A stretch of DNA of 64,000 nucleotides from Pseudoroseomonas cervicalis (GTDB taxonomy: Bacteria > Pseudomonadota > Alphaproteobacteria > Acetobacterales > Acetobacteraceae), in NCBI RefSeq assembly GCF_030818485.1, contig NZ_JAUTAJ010000005.1, positions 238,086-302,085 of the forward strand, in the 5' to 3' direction. Of the stretch, positions 35,764-43,747 are shown piece after piece; the stretch's first letter is position 1, and every line of letters starts with the position of its first letter. The notes below the pieces were generated by a model, which was not told the DNA's origin, made no database searches, and saw only the letters and a list, made by a program, of their open reading frames with translations. The position numbers were made by a program, and so were the translations under genes.

Positions 35764-36918
35764 ATGATCCTGCATGAACTGATCGACTACCCGACGCTGC
35801 GGCTGATCTGGTGGGCGCTGCTCGGCGTGCTGCTGATCGGCTTCGCGGTGACCGACGGCTTCGATCTCGGCGTCGGCGCGCTGCTGCCCTTCGTCGGCCG
35901 CAGCGATGGCGAAAGGCGTGTCGCGATCAACGCCATCGGCGCCACCTGGGAAGGCAACCAGGTCTGGCTGATCCTCGGTGGTGGCGCCATCTTCGCCGCC
36001 TGGCCGCCGCTCTACGCGGTGTCCTTCTCGGGCTTCTACCTCGCCATGTTCGTGGTGCTGGCGGCGCTGATCCTGCGGCCGGTGGGCTTCAAGTATCGCG
36101 GCAAGCGCGAGGATCCGCGCTGGCGCAGCGCCTGGGACTGGGCGCTGTTCACCGGCGGCTTCGTGCCCGCGCTGATCTTCGGCGTGGCGGTCGGCAATGT
36201 GCTGCAGGGCGTGCCCTTCTACCTGACGCCGGAATACGGCATCCGCTATGAGGGCAGCTTCTTCGGCCTGTTGAACCCCTTCGCCCTGCTCTGCGGGCTT
36301 CTGTCGCTGAGCATGCTGGTGATGCATGGCGGCGCCTGGCTGTCGCTGAAGGCAAGTGGTGTGGTGGCCGAGCGCGGCCGCCGCTATGGCAGCGTCGCCG
36401 CGCTGCTGGCCCTTGTCCTGTTCGCGCTGTGCGGCGCGCTGGTGGCGGGAGGGGTGATCGGCGGCTACCGCATCACCAGCCCGATCGACATGGCCGGCCC
36501 CTCAGCCCCGCTGCTGAAGAGCGTGACGCGGGAGGGCGCCAGCTGGATGGCCAACTACGCCACCCATCCCTGGATGATCGCAGCGCCCGTCTCGGGTTTC
36601 GTGGGCCTCATCGGCGCGCTGCTCGGCCTGCGCGCGGGGCGGGAGGTCAGCACGCTGCTGTTCAGCAAGCTGGCCAATTTCGGCATCATCGCCACGGCGG
36701 GCGTGTCGATGTTTCCCTTCCTGCTGCCCTCCTCGCTGGATCCGCGCTCCAGCCTGACGGTGTGGGACAGCTCCTCCTCGCATCTGACGCTGTTCATCAT
36801 GCTGGTCGCCACGGTGATCTTCCTGCCGCTGATCCTGGCCTACACCGCCTGGGTGTACCGGGTGCTGTGGGGCAAGGTCAGTGAGGACAGCCTGGCGAAA
36901 AGCGTCGACAGCTACTGA
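35764..36918 (+). CDS. cydB: Cytochrome bd-type quinol oxidase subunit II
   Basis: A 384-residue polytopic protein, with about nine helices, that pairs with CydA. Family stretches are the N-terminal [24 protein letters not shown] region, [20 protein letters not shown], and the C-terminal [20 protein letters not shown]. Spacing to cydA is six bases and to cydX 13 bases, so the three are one transcript. Confidence 0.95.
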   Translation: MILHELIDYPTLRLIWWALLGVLLIGFAVTDGFDLGVGALLPFVGRSDGERRVAINAIGATWEGNQVWLILGGGAIFAAWPPLYAVSFSGFYLAMFVVLAALILRPVGFKYRGKREDPRWRSAWDWALFTGGFVPALIFGVAVGNVLQGVPFYLTPEYGIRYEGSFFGLLNPFALLCGLLSLSMLVMHGGAWLSLKASGVVAERGRRYGSVAALLALVLFALCGALVAGGVIGGYRITSPIDMAGPSAPLLKSVTREGASWMANYATHPWMIAAPVSGFVGLIGALLGLRAGREVSTLLFSKLANFGIIATAGVSMFPFLLPSSLDPRSSLTVWDSSSSHLTLFIMLVATVIFLPLILAYTAWVYRVLWGKVSEDSLAKSVDSY

Positions 36919-36931
36919 AAGGAATCGCACG

Positions 36932-37042
36932 ATGTGGTATTTCGCCTGGCTGCTCGGCCTGCCCCTGGCCGCCGCCTTCGCCGTGCTCAACGCCATGTGG
37001 TTCGAGCTGATGGAACAGGGCGGCATCGAGCCGCAGGAATGA
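36932..37042 (+). CDS. cydX: Cytochrome bd small subunit CydX
   Basis: A 36-residue single-helix protein: MWYFAWLLGLPLAAAFAVLN, then AMWFELMEQGGIEPQE. The MWYFxWxLGxxLA start and the Trp-x-Glu segment are characteristic of CydX/YbgT, which stabilises the hemes of the CydAB complex. AAAGGA lies 14 bases upstream of the ATG. Size, sequence and position directly after cydB make the call secure although the frame is tiny. Confidence 0.92.
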   Translation: MWYFAWLLGLPLAAAFAVLNAMWFELMEQGGIEPQE

Positions 37043-37093
37043 GGCCGGCGCGGCCGGGGCGACCCGGCCGCGTCCCGCCGGAAGGGGGAGAGC

Positions 37094-37411
37094 ATGCAGG
37101 GCCTGGGCACCGACATTCCCATGGCGAAGATGGAAGCGCGCGCCACGGAGGCGGCCGATCTGCTGCGTCTGCTGGCGAATGAGCGGCGGCTGGTGCTGCT
37201 GTGCCATCTGATCCGCGAGGGCGAGATCACGGTAGGGGGGCTGGCGGAGCGGCTGGGCCTGTCGCAGCCGGCGCTGTCGCAGCATCTGGGCAGGCTGCGC
37301 GAGGATGGGCTGGTGGCGACCCGCCGCAGCGGCACCACCATCCATTACCGCCTGGCCGATGAGCGCGTGCTGCGCGTGTTGCGTGTGCTGCACGAGCTGT
37401 TCTGCCACTGA
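37094..37411 (+). CDS. ArsR family winged-helix regulator
   Basis: A 105-residue ArsR/SmtB-type repressor: LLRLLANERRLVLLCHLIRE, recognition helix LSQPALSQHLGRLREDGLVA, wing TRRSGTTIHYRLAD. It has Cys in LCHL and again near the C-terminus (LHELFCH), which could allow metal or thiol/persulfide sensing as in BigR- or SqrR-like members, but no canonical ELCVCDL metal box is present. It sits 51 bases after cydX and may be cotranscribed with the cyd genes, giving a possible redox input. Preceded by GGAAGGGGGAG. Confidence 0.88.
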   Translation: MQGLGTDIPMAKMEARATEAADLLRLLANERRLVLLCHLIREGEITVGGLAERLGLSQPALSQHLGRLREDGLVATRRSGTTIHYRLADERVLRVLRVLHELFCH

Positions 37412-37420
37412 AGGCGGGGT

Positions 37421-37443
37421 CCGGGGGGACCCTGTCCCCCCGG
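37421..37443 (+). terminator. Terminator after the arsR gene
   Basis: Arms CCGGGGGGAC and GTCCCCCCGG pair over ten bases with loop CCT, followed by CGCTTTTCTTCT. It separates the plus-strand cyd-arsR transcript from the convergent gene ending at 37454. It is loosely related to the hairpins at 24475 and 56347 (GGGGTCC lead). Confidence 0.75.
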
Positions 37444-37453
37444 CGCTTTTCTT

Positions 37454-38029
37454 CTACTTGTCCTCTGGCGGCACCGACCGCCCCAGCGACTGCATCAGCC
37501 GGTTGGCATTGGCGAACATGGCGATGGCGTGGATGAGGTCGAGGATCTCCAGATCACCGAGCCCGGCCGCGCGCAGCGGCGCCAGATCGGCGGCCGTCAT
37601 CGCCTGCGGCGCCGCCGTCAGCTTCGCCGAATAGTCGACGATGGCGCGCTGCCGCGCATCCAGCGCGTCGGTGTCGATGCCCTGCTCCAGCAGCGCCTGC
37701 ATCACCGCTTCCTGCTTGCTCAGCTCGACGAAGCGGCGGGCATGGACGGAGGTGCAGTAGATGCAGCCATTGACGATGGAGACGATGGCGGTGGCCAGTT
37801 CGCGTTCGGCGCGTGGCAGGCCTTTCGGCGCGTACATCACCTTGGTGAAGAGCGCGCCGCGTTCGCCGAGCGAGCCCGGGTCGTGCACCAGGGTGCGGAA
37901 ATAGACCGAGTGCCGCTGCGCCGGCGGGCAGGCTTCCAGCGCCGCGCGCTGCGCCGGGGTGGCGCTGTCCAGCTCGACCGGCGGCAGGCGGGGTTCCCAG
38001 CCGACCTCCTGCATGGTGAAGCGGGTCAT
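37454..38029 (-). CDS. Alkylhydroperoxidase-domain (AhpD/CMD fold) protein
   Basis: A 191-residue protein of the carboxymuconolactone-decarboxylase fold, with the peroxidase-type motif ERELATAIVSIVNGCIYCTS followed by VHARRF, that is E...CxxCxxxH. This suggests a thiol-dependent peroxidase or isomerase-like activity. It resembles the uncharacterised Avi_7169-type subfamily. It overlaps the preceding CMD gene by an ATGA junction and is the last gene of the minus-strand operon. Close pairing of two CMD-fold proteins after a binding protein is typical of that cluster. Biochemical function is not established. Confidence 0.85.
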   Translation of the reverse strand: MTRFTMQEVGWEPRLPPVELDSATPAQRAALEACPPAQRHSVYFRTLVHDPGSLGERGALFTKVMYAPKGLPRAERELATAIVSIVNGCIYCTSVHARRFVELSKQEAVMQALLEQGIDTDALDARQRAIVDYSAKLTAAPQAMTAADLAPLRAAGLGDLEILDLIHAIAMFANANRLMQSLGRSVPPEDK

Positions 38030-38553
38030 GCGGCGCTCTCCTGCTGCAGCTGGCGCAGCCCGGCCAGCAGCCGGACCTGATAGGGGATGAAGGCGACAAG
38101 CTGGGTCACCGCCACGATGTCCTGGGCGGAGAGGCCGAAGCCGCGCAGCCGGTCGATATCCGCCTGTTCGCAGGCTTCCGGATGGCGCGCGACCATGTCG
38201 GCATAGCGGAACAGGGCGGGCAGGCGCCCCTCCCCCGCCGGGGCCGGGAAGAGTTCCGCGGCCTCGCTCAGCGCCGCATCGCCATGGGCGGCGAGCAGGG
38301 CGCGGTAATGCGCGGCGAGCGCCGCATCGCCCTCGATCAGGGCGCCGCGCAGGGCGAGCGCCGCGCGCTCGGCCAGGGAGACATGGCCGGGCTCGGGCGC
38401 GAGCACCAGCTCGCGATAGGCGCCTTCCTCATGCTTCAGGATGTCGGCGCGCTGGCGGCGCAGCGCGCCGAGCGGTGCCTCCGGCGCGAGGCCGAGCAGA
38501 TGCTCGGCGAGGTCGGGAATGTCGCGCAGCGCGAGCTGGGTCTCGGTCATCAT
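38026..38553 (-). CDS. CMD-domain protein (Avi_7170-like)
   Basis: A 175-residue helical protein related to the carboxymuconolactone-decarboxylase fold but without the CxxC pair, so it is probably not itself a thiol peroxidase. Recognisable parts are LALRDIPDLAEHLLGLAPEA, the ERAALALRGALIEGDAALAA segment, and the final LSAQDIVAVTQLVAFIPYQV. The start may be 38553 or the next Met at 38550. It sits between the binding-protein gene (one base apart) and the AhpD-like gene (ATGA overlap). A heterodimer with the latter is a reasonable guess. Confidence 0.8.
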   Translation of the reverse strand: MMTETQLALRDIPDLAEHLLGLAPEAPLGALRRQRADILKHEEGAYRELVLAPEPGHVSLAERAALALRGALIEGDAALAAHYRALLAAHGDAALSEAAELFPAPAGEGRLPALFRYADMVARHPEACEQADIDRLRGFGLSAQDIVAVTQLVAFIPYQVRLLAGLRQLQQESAA

Positions 38554-38554
38554 C

Positions 38555-40150
38555 TCAGCCTTCGGCGGTGACCATCTGGGCGGCGGTGCGGTCGCTGGTC
38601 AGCGGCGTGACCTTCAGCCCGCGCTTCGCGGCCCAGAGATTCTGGTAGTGGAACAGGGGAATGATGCCGACATCGCCGGCCACCACCCGCACGGAGCGCT
38701 GCAGGATGGCCTCGCGCTTCGCATCGTCGAATTCGGCCATGGCCTCATCCAGCGCGCGGTCGACCTCGGGATTGGCGTAGCGGCCCCAATTGCTGACGCC
38801 GCGCCCCTGGGACGGGTCGACACTGCCCAGGACATTGGTCAGGGCGTAGCTGCCCTCCCCCGTGCCATTGCCCCAGGCCAGCGTCGTCATGGCGTAGTCG
38901 CCGGTCTTCACCTGGGCGGAATAGACCGACCAGGGCACCGCCTCGACCTGGGTGCGCACGCCGATGCGGGCCCACATCTGGGCGATGGCCTGCGCCGCCT
39001 GGGGGCCCAGCACGTAGCGGTCATTCGGCAGGTGGATGGTCAGCTGGAAGCCGTTCGGATAGCCGGCCTCGGCCAGCAGGGCGCGGGCGCGGTCGGGATC
39101 GAAGCCGGGCACGGGGGTTTCGGGGTCGTAGCCGAAGCTGCCCTCCGGCATCCACTGACCGGTCGGCGTGCCGGTGCCGAGCAGCAGGCGCTCGCACAGC
39201 GCCTCGCGGTTGACGGCGATGGACAGCGCCCGGCGCACCCGCACATCCAGCAGTGGGTTGCGCGGCAGGGGCTGCCCGTCATGCGACAGCGCGAAGCGGC
39301 TGGGCGATGGAGAAAAACTCGGCTGCAGCAGCAGCATGCGCAGGCCGGGATAGGCGTAGAGCCGCACATCGTCGCGGCCGCGCAGCTGCGCCAGGTCGGA
39401 GACCGAGACCTTGTCGATGACGTCGACATCGCCGGCCAGCAGCGCCGCGGTGCGCGCGGCGGCGTTCGGGATGTAGCGGTAATCGACCTCCGCCCATTCC
39501 GGCTTGCGGCCCCAATAGGCCTCGTTGCGGCGCATGCGCACGCGGTCGCCGGGCGTGTAGGCCAGGAAGCGATAGGGGCCGGTGCCGATCACCGCCTTGC
39601 CGCTGTTGAAATCGGCATTGCTGGCGCCCTCCGTCGCATGGCGGCTGACGATGTGCACCGAGGCCAGGTTCAGCGGCAGCAGCGGGTTCACCTCCCGCGT
39701 GCGGACATGCAGGGTATGGGCGTCGATGGCCTTCACCTCGGCCACGGTGCGCAGATAGCCGGCGAAGCTCGCCGTGCTGCCCGGCACGCTGGGCGCGCGG
39801 TTGTAGGAATAGACAACATCCTCGGCGGTGAAGGGCCTGCCGTCATGCCAGGTGACGCCCTGGCGCAGGGTGAATTCCCACAGCGCCGGCTCCAGCGTGC
39901 GCCAGGCGGTGGCCAGGCAGGCCGGCTGCAGCCCGCCATCGCGGTTCTCGATCAGCAGGTCGAAGAAATGCACATCGACCGAGCGGTCGCCGGCGAAGTT
40001 GTTCAGCTGCGGATCGAGGGAGGAGACCGGATCGCCAAAGGCGATGGACAGCCGCCGCGCCGCGCCGGGCTGCGCGCGCAGCGAGGCCGGCAGGAGGACG
40101 GGTGCCAGGCCCAGCCCGGCGAGGAACGGCAACAGGTCACGACGCTGCAT
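38555..40150 (-). CDS. ABC transporter substrate-binding protein, peptide/SBP_bac_5 type
   Basis: A 531-residue periplasmic binding protein. Tat-like leader MQRRDLLPFLAGLGLAPVLL with cleavage after LRA near residue 26. Family landmarks are DPVSSLDPQLNNFAG, LRQGVTWHDGRPFTAEDVVY, KAVIGTGPYRFLAYTPGDRV, and VRRALSIAVNREAL. No permease or ATPase gene lies nearby, so it must use a transporter encoded elsewhere or act as a ligand chaperone. In its operon it follows the monooxygenase (55 bases) and precedes the two CMD-fold genes. It resembles the KPN_01854-type binding proteins that accompany such genes. Confidence 0.88.
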   Translation of the reverse strand: MQRRDLLPFLAGLGLAPVLLPASLRAQPGAARRLSIAFGDPVSSLDPQLNNFAGDRSVDVHFFDLLIENRDGGLQPACLATAWRTLEPALWEFTLRQGVTWHDGRPFTAEDVVYSYNRAPSVPGSTASFAGYLRTVAEVKAIDAHTLHVRTREVNPLLPLNLASVHIVSRHATEGASNADFNSGKAVIGTGPYRFLAYTPGDRVRMRRNEAYWGRKPEWAEVDYRYIPNAAARTAALLAGDVDVIDKVSVSDLAQLRGRDDVRLYAYPGLRMLLLQPSFSPSPSRFALSHDGQPLPRNPLLDVRVRRALSIAVNREALCERLLLGTGTPTGQWMPEGSFGYDPETPVPGFDPDRARALLAEAGYPNGFQLTIHLPNDRYVLGPQAAQAIAQMWARIGVRTQVEAVPWSVYSAQVKTGDYAMTTLAWGNGTGEGSYALTNVLGSVDPSQGRGVSNWGRYANPEVDRALDEAMAEFDDAKREAILQRSVRVVAGDVGIIPLFHYQNLWAAKRGLKVTPLTSDRTAAQMVTAEG

Positions 40151-40205
40151 CGGGCTGGTCCTTCTGGTCCGGGGCAAAGCCGAAAGGCGCGATGGGGAAG
40201 CGGGA

Positions 40206-41639
40206 TCAGGCGGCGGCGCTGGCGAGCCGTTCGGCCGGCCATTCGTCGCCCAGCAATTCCGGCACGTCATAGGCGGAGAGCGCATCGAAATGCTGCTGCC
40301 GGTCCTCGACGAAGAAATGCCGCGCGATGGCCTCGGCCAGGCGCTTCGCCCCGGCGCTGACGGCGGGGATGTCGCCGGTCAGCTTGCCATGGCTGAGCGT
40401 CGCCGGGTAGTTGAAGCAATGCAGATGGGCCAGTGCCGGGCAGGCGCCGGGCTGCCTCTCCTGGAACGCGAAATTCGGCGCCAGATCGGGGGAGTCGGAC
40501 AGTTCGGCATTCTCCTCGCCGGCTTCCGGGGTGAAGCGGTCGCGCCAGAAGCGGATCTGCGGCGCCAGCGCGGCGAGCTCCGGCCGTGCGGCGAGATCGA
40601 CGCGGAAGCCGGTCGCGAAGATGACGAAATCGCCCTCCCACACCGTGGCGGGCAGGGTCAGCCGCACCCCCTCCCCCGCCGCTTCGGCGGCCAGCACCGG
40701 GCTGCCCAGATGCAGCCTTGCCTGTGGGTGGCGCGAAACCCGCAGCGTGCTGTCGCGCGGCGGCGGCGTCTGGGCGGAGAAGACATGGTGCAGGAAGCGC
40801 CATTTCCACGCATCCGGCAGGCCGGCGAAGCCATGCACCACGCCGGCGCTGCCGATGCCGGTGAATTTGTTGATGCGCGGCAGGGCCTTGCGGCGGACGA
40901 AAAGATCGAGGCTGGCGGCCCCGGCCTCCAGCGCCGTCGCCGCATTGTCCATGGCCGAGGCGCCGGCGCCGAGGACGGCGACACGCTTGCCGCGCAGCGC
41001 CGCGAAATCGATGGCGTCGCGCGAATGCGCCCAGAGATGGCGCGGCAGGCGCTGCGCCAGCTCCGGCACCGCGCTGCCGCCCAGCCCGTCCCGCCCCGTC
41101 GCCAGCACCACGCGCCGCGCCAGGATCGGCGCGCCGGCGCTGTGCTCGACCCGCAGCAGGCCATCCGCGCGCGGCAGGATGGCGGATACCGTGACACCAT
41201 TCTCCACCGGCACCTGCATGACGCGGCGATACCAGCGGAGATAGTCCATCCAATCGCCACGCGGGATCTTGCCCAGCGCGGCCCAGGCGGCCGGGCCATG
41301 CTGCGCCTCGTACCAGGCGCGGAAGGTCAGCGCCGGCAGGCCGAGCGCCGGGCCGGACAGGGTCTTGGGCGAGCGCAGCGTCTCCATGCGCGCCCAGGTC
41401 ACCCAGGGGCCTTCCTGCCCGGCCGGGGCGCGGTCCAGCACACGCTGATTGTCGATGCCGAGCAGCCGCAGCGCCGCCGAGGCGGCCAGGCCGCACATGC
41501 CGGCGCCGAGGATGGCGACATCCGTCACGCGCTGGCCATCGGCCTCGCGCGGCGGCACCCAGGGGCGGCCGGGCAGTTCCAGGCATTCCAGATCATGGCG
41601 CAGACGCGCTTCGAGGGCCGGCAGGCCGATGGCGGACAT
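40206..41639 (-). CDS. Flavoprotein monooxygenase-like NAD(P)/FAD oxidoreductase
   Basis: A 477-residue protein with two Rossmann sites: FAD motif GAGMCG at about 45-50 (VTDVAILGAGMCGLAASAAL) and NADPH motif GAGASA near 220 (RVAVLGAGASAMDNAATALE), plus VIFATGFRVDLAA before the C-terminal third. This plan fits flavin-containing or Baeyer-Villiger-type monooxygenases, though I cannot place the FxGxxxHxxxW fingerprint with certainty. The start overlaps the LysR stop (TGATG). A role in oxidising the compound bound by the downstream periplasmic protein is inferred from context only. Confidence 0.82.
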   Translation of the reverse strand: MSAIGLPALEARLRHDLECLELPGRPWVPPREADGQRVTDVAILGAGMCGLAASAALRLLGIDNQRVLDRAPAGQEGPWVTWARMETLRSPKTLSGPALGLPALTFRAWYEAQHGPAAWAALGKIPRGDWMDYLRWYRRVMQVPVENGVTVSAILPRADGLLRVEHSAGAPILARRVVLATGRDGLGGSAVPELAQRLPRHLWAHSRDAIDFAALRGKRVAVLGAGASAMDNAATALEAGAASLDLFVRRKALPRINKFTGIGSAGVVHGFAGLPDAWKWRFLHHVFSAQTPPPRDSTLRVSRHPQARLHLGSPVLAAEAAGEGVRLTLPATVWEGDFVIFATGFRVDLAARPELAALAPQIRFWRDRFTPEAGEENAELSDSPDLAPNFAFQERQPGACPALAHLHCFNYPATLSHGKLTGDIPAVSAGAKRLAEAIARHFFVEDRQQHFDALSAYDVPELLGDEWPAERLASAAA

Positions 41640-42604
41640 CAGGACACTCTCCCAGGCGGGGCGGGGTGCAGCGTGGCCAGCAGCGCGTCCATGGCCTGGG
41701 GCGGGTGCTGGCGGAAACCGGGCAGCAGCGCCGCCTGCGCCGCAGCGGCCTCGATCAGGCGGCGCGCCGCCGCGCCCGGCGGCCGCGCGACCGGGCTGGC
41801 GACGCCCCAGAGGAAGGGGATGGCGGGCTCCACCGGGCGCAGCACCAGCCCCTCGATCGGCACGCCGAGCGCCGTGACCGGGTCGATCAGCGCGATGCCG
41901 AGCCCGGCCCGCGCCGCCAGCATGGCGTTCAGCGAGGTGTTGACGGCGAGGCCGCCCTGATCGGCGAGCCCGGCCGCCGCCAGCGCCGCGGCGATGCGGC
42001 CGCCGAAGCGGTGCGGATCGGCCATGGTCACCAGCCGCTCGCCGCGCAGATCGGCCAGGGCGATGGGGTCGGCCGAGGCCAGGGGGTGGTCGGGCCGCAG
42101 CGCGGCGCAGCAGCGCCCCTCCCCCAGCCAATGCAGGGTCAGCCCGCGATGCTCGACCGGCAGGCTGAGAAAGCCGAGATCGGCGCGCCCGGCCAGCAGC
42201 GCGCTGGCCGCCTGCCCGGCCGGCATGGCGGTCAGCTCCAGCCGCGCCGGCAGGGTCGCGGCGCCCAGCCGGCCGAGCGCCGCCGGCACCAGCCCGGCGG
42301 CCAGCGCCGGGATGGCGACGATGTTCAGCCCGGCCTCGGCCTGCTGCGCCAGGCGCCCGGCGCAGTCGCGCAGCCGGCGCAGCGCCGCGAGCGAGCGCTC
42401 CACCTCGTCATGCAGCAGGAGGGCGCGTTCAGTGGGGGTGATGCGCGGGCCGTTGCGGTCGAAGAGCGGGAAGCCGCACTCGGCCTCCATCTCCTGCACC
42501 AGCCGGGTGACGGCGGGCTGCGAGCGGCCGGTCAGCCGCGCGGCGCCGGTAAGGCTGCCGCTGGCCAGGATCGCCGAGAAGAGCTCGAGCTGCCGCACAT
42601 CCAT
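41639..42604 (-). CDS. LysR family transcriptional regulator
   Basis: A 321-residue regulator. N-terminal winged helix MDVRQLELFSAILASGSLTG with recognition part AARLTGRSQPAVTRLVQEME; effector domain from about residue 90. The preferred start is ATG 42604 (MDVRQLE); an upstream Met at 42640 would add 12 residues without family support. Unusually for LysR, it is the first gene of the operon it probably controls, its stop overlapping the monooxygenase start. A GCATGCG-N5-CGCATGC palindrome lies 13 bases upstream and is a likely binding site. Confidence 0.9.
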   Translation of the reverse strand: MDVRQLELFSAILASGSLTGAARLTGRSQPAVTRLVQEMEAECGFPLFDRNGPRITPTERALLLHDEVERSLAALRRLRDCAGRLAQQAEAGLNIVAIPALAAGLVPAALGRLGAATLPARLELTAMPAGQAASALLAGRADLGFLSLPVEHRGLTLHWLGEGRCCAALRPDHPLASADPIALADLRGERLVTMADPHRFGGRIAAALAAAGLADQGGLAVNTSLNAMLAARAGLGIALIDPVTALGVPIEGLVLRPVEPAIPFLWGVASPVARPPGAAARRLIEAAAAQAALLPGFRQHPPQAMDALLATLHPAPPGRVS

Positions 42605-42616
42605 GGCGGAAGCGTT

Positions 42617-42635
42617 GCATGCGCCGAACGCATGC
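42617..42635. promoter_or_regulatory. Palindrome GCATGCG-N5-CGCATGC upstream of lysR
   Basis: A perfect seven-base dyad in the 129-base divergent gap between lysR and the small gene at 42734. A TATTAT sequence follows at 42645-42650, making a promoter here plausible. It is the natural candidate for LysR binding; alternatively it may regulate the divergent gene. Confidence 0.45.
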
Positions 42636-42733
42636 TGCAACTGGTATTATAAGGAAAGAGGAAAATACGGGATCGCAGGCAGCCGAGGCGCCCCGAGGGC
42701 GTTGCCAGCAGGAACAGACCGGGAGACCGCGGC

Positions 42734-43045
42734 ATGGCCGAACCCCTCGCCAGCCTGATGACCGAGCCCTTCCTGCGGGGCGCCGCGGAGGCGCTGACCC
42801 GCACCGGCTTCCTCAGCGACGAGCATGATTTTGTTCCCGTCCGCGGCGTGCTGGCGGCGCATCCGGCGGAGATCGAGGCGGCGCTGCGCCAGCGCGGCCA
42901 CACGGTGTCGCTGCGCCCCATCACGCTGCGGCATGATGCGATGGGGGAGCAGACGCTGCTCTACAACACCAGGATCTTCGCCGAGGAAGCCGCGGCGCGG
43001 GACGCCATCCGCAACTGGCTGGACCTCAGCTTCGACCAGAGCTGA
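42734..43045 (+). CDS. Small protein of unknown function
   Basis: A 103-residue, probably soluble protein (MAEPLASLMTEPFLRGAAEA to DAIRNWLDLSFDQS). Coding-type composition and a start preceded by GGGAGACCG support it as a real gene. It has no signal peptide, membrane segment or motif I recognise; a helix-rich N-terminus and a central VSLRPITLRHDAMGEQTLLY segment are visible. It is divergent from lysR and convergent with the flavin reductase gene, 16 bases away. It may belong to the LysR regulon, but there is no direct evidence. Confidence 0.6.
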   Translation: MAEPLASLMTEPFLRGAAEALTRTGFLSDEHDFVPVRGVLAAHPAEIEAALRQRGHTVSLRPITLRHDAMGEQTLLYNTRIFAEEAAARDAIRNWLDLSFDQS

Positions 43046-43061
43046 GGCGCCAGGGGTTTTG

Positions 43062-43745
43062 TCAGCCGCCGTTCAGCCGGCGCGGCTGGCGGCGATTGGC
43101 CCCCTCCCCTTCCTCGCGGAAGCGGGCCTCGCTCATGGTGGGCAGGTCGAAATAGTCGCGGGTGGTGGCGTAGCCATGGCCACCCATGCGCCCGACCGCG
43201 TCGATGCGGGCGGGGTCGATATGCAGCCTTTCATCCACCGCATCGGACCGGATATGGGCGAAGACCACCTCGCCCAGGATGATCTCGCGCGAGGAGCCGA
43301 TCTCCAGGAAGGAATGCAGGCGGCATTCCAGCGCCGCCGGCGCCTCGCCGATGCGCGGGCAATTGATGGCCTGGCCGGGCAGTGCCGTCAGCCCGGCCGC
43401 CACAAGTTCGTCCACCCCGGGCGCGAAGGGCACGGCGCAGACATTCATTGCCTCGGCGATGGCGTCCGAGACGATGTTGACGGTGAAGACCCCGCTGCGC
43501 CGGATGTTGCGCCCGGTGTCCTTGGGCGCGCCATCCGCCTTTACCTCGACGCCAAGCGCCACGATGGCCGGGTCGGCCGAGAGGCAGTTGAAGAAGCTGA
43601 AGGGCGCGGCATTGGCGGTGCCGTTCTCATCGCGGCTGGTCACCAGGGCGATGGGCCTCGGCACCACCGTGCCGATCAGGATCTTGTAGCGCTCGCGCGG
43701 GGTCAGCGCGGTGAAGTCGAAGCCGGAGCTGGGCAGGACGGCCAT
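43062..43745 (-). CDS. Flavin reductase / DIM6-NTAB family flavoprotein
   Basis: A 227-residue FMN-binding split-barrel protein: TPRERYKILIGTVVPRPIAL, NAAPFSFFNCLSADPAIVAL, and DTGRNIRRSGVFTVNIVSDA are typical of the family. Such proteins reduce flavin for two-component monooxygenases or act on small organic substrates. The gene follows the 2-hydroxyacid dehydrogenase by two bases and ends 16 bases from the convergent small gene. No cognate flavin-dependent oxygenase of the two-component type is adjacent; the flavoprotein at 40206 is on a different transcript. Confidence 0.85.
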   Translation of the reverse strand: MAVLPSSGFDFTALTPRERYKILIGTVVPRPIALVTSRDENGTANAAPFSFFNCLSADPAIVALGVEVKADGAPKDTGRNIRRSGVFTVNIVSDAIAEAMNVCAVPFAPGVDELVAAGLTALPGQAINCPRIGEAPAALECRLHSFLEIGSSREIILGEVVFAHIRSDAVDERLHIDPARIDAVGRMGGHGYATTRDYFDLPTMSEARFREEGEGANRRQPRRLNGG

Positions 43746-43747
43746 GG

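Noticed and set aside
33439..36327. A 962-codon minus-strand frame across cydC, cydA and cydB
   Set aside because: Antisense shadow; cyd genes have clear heme ligands and ATPase motifs.
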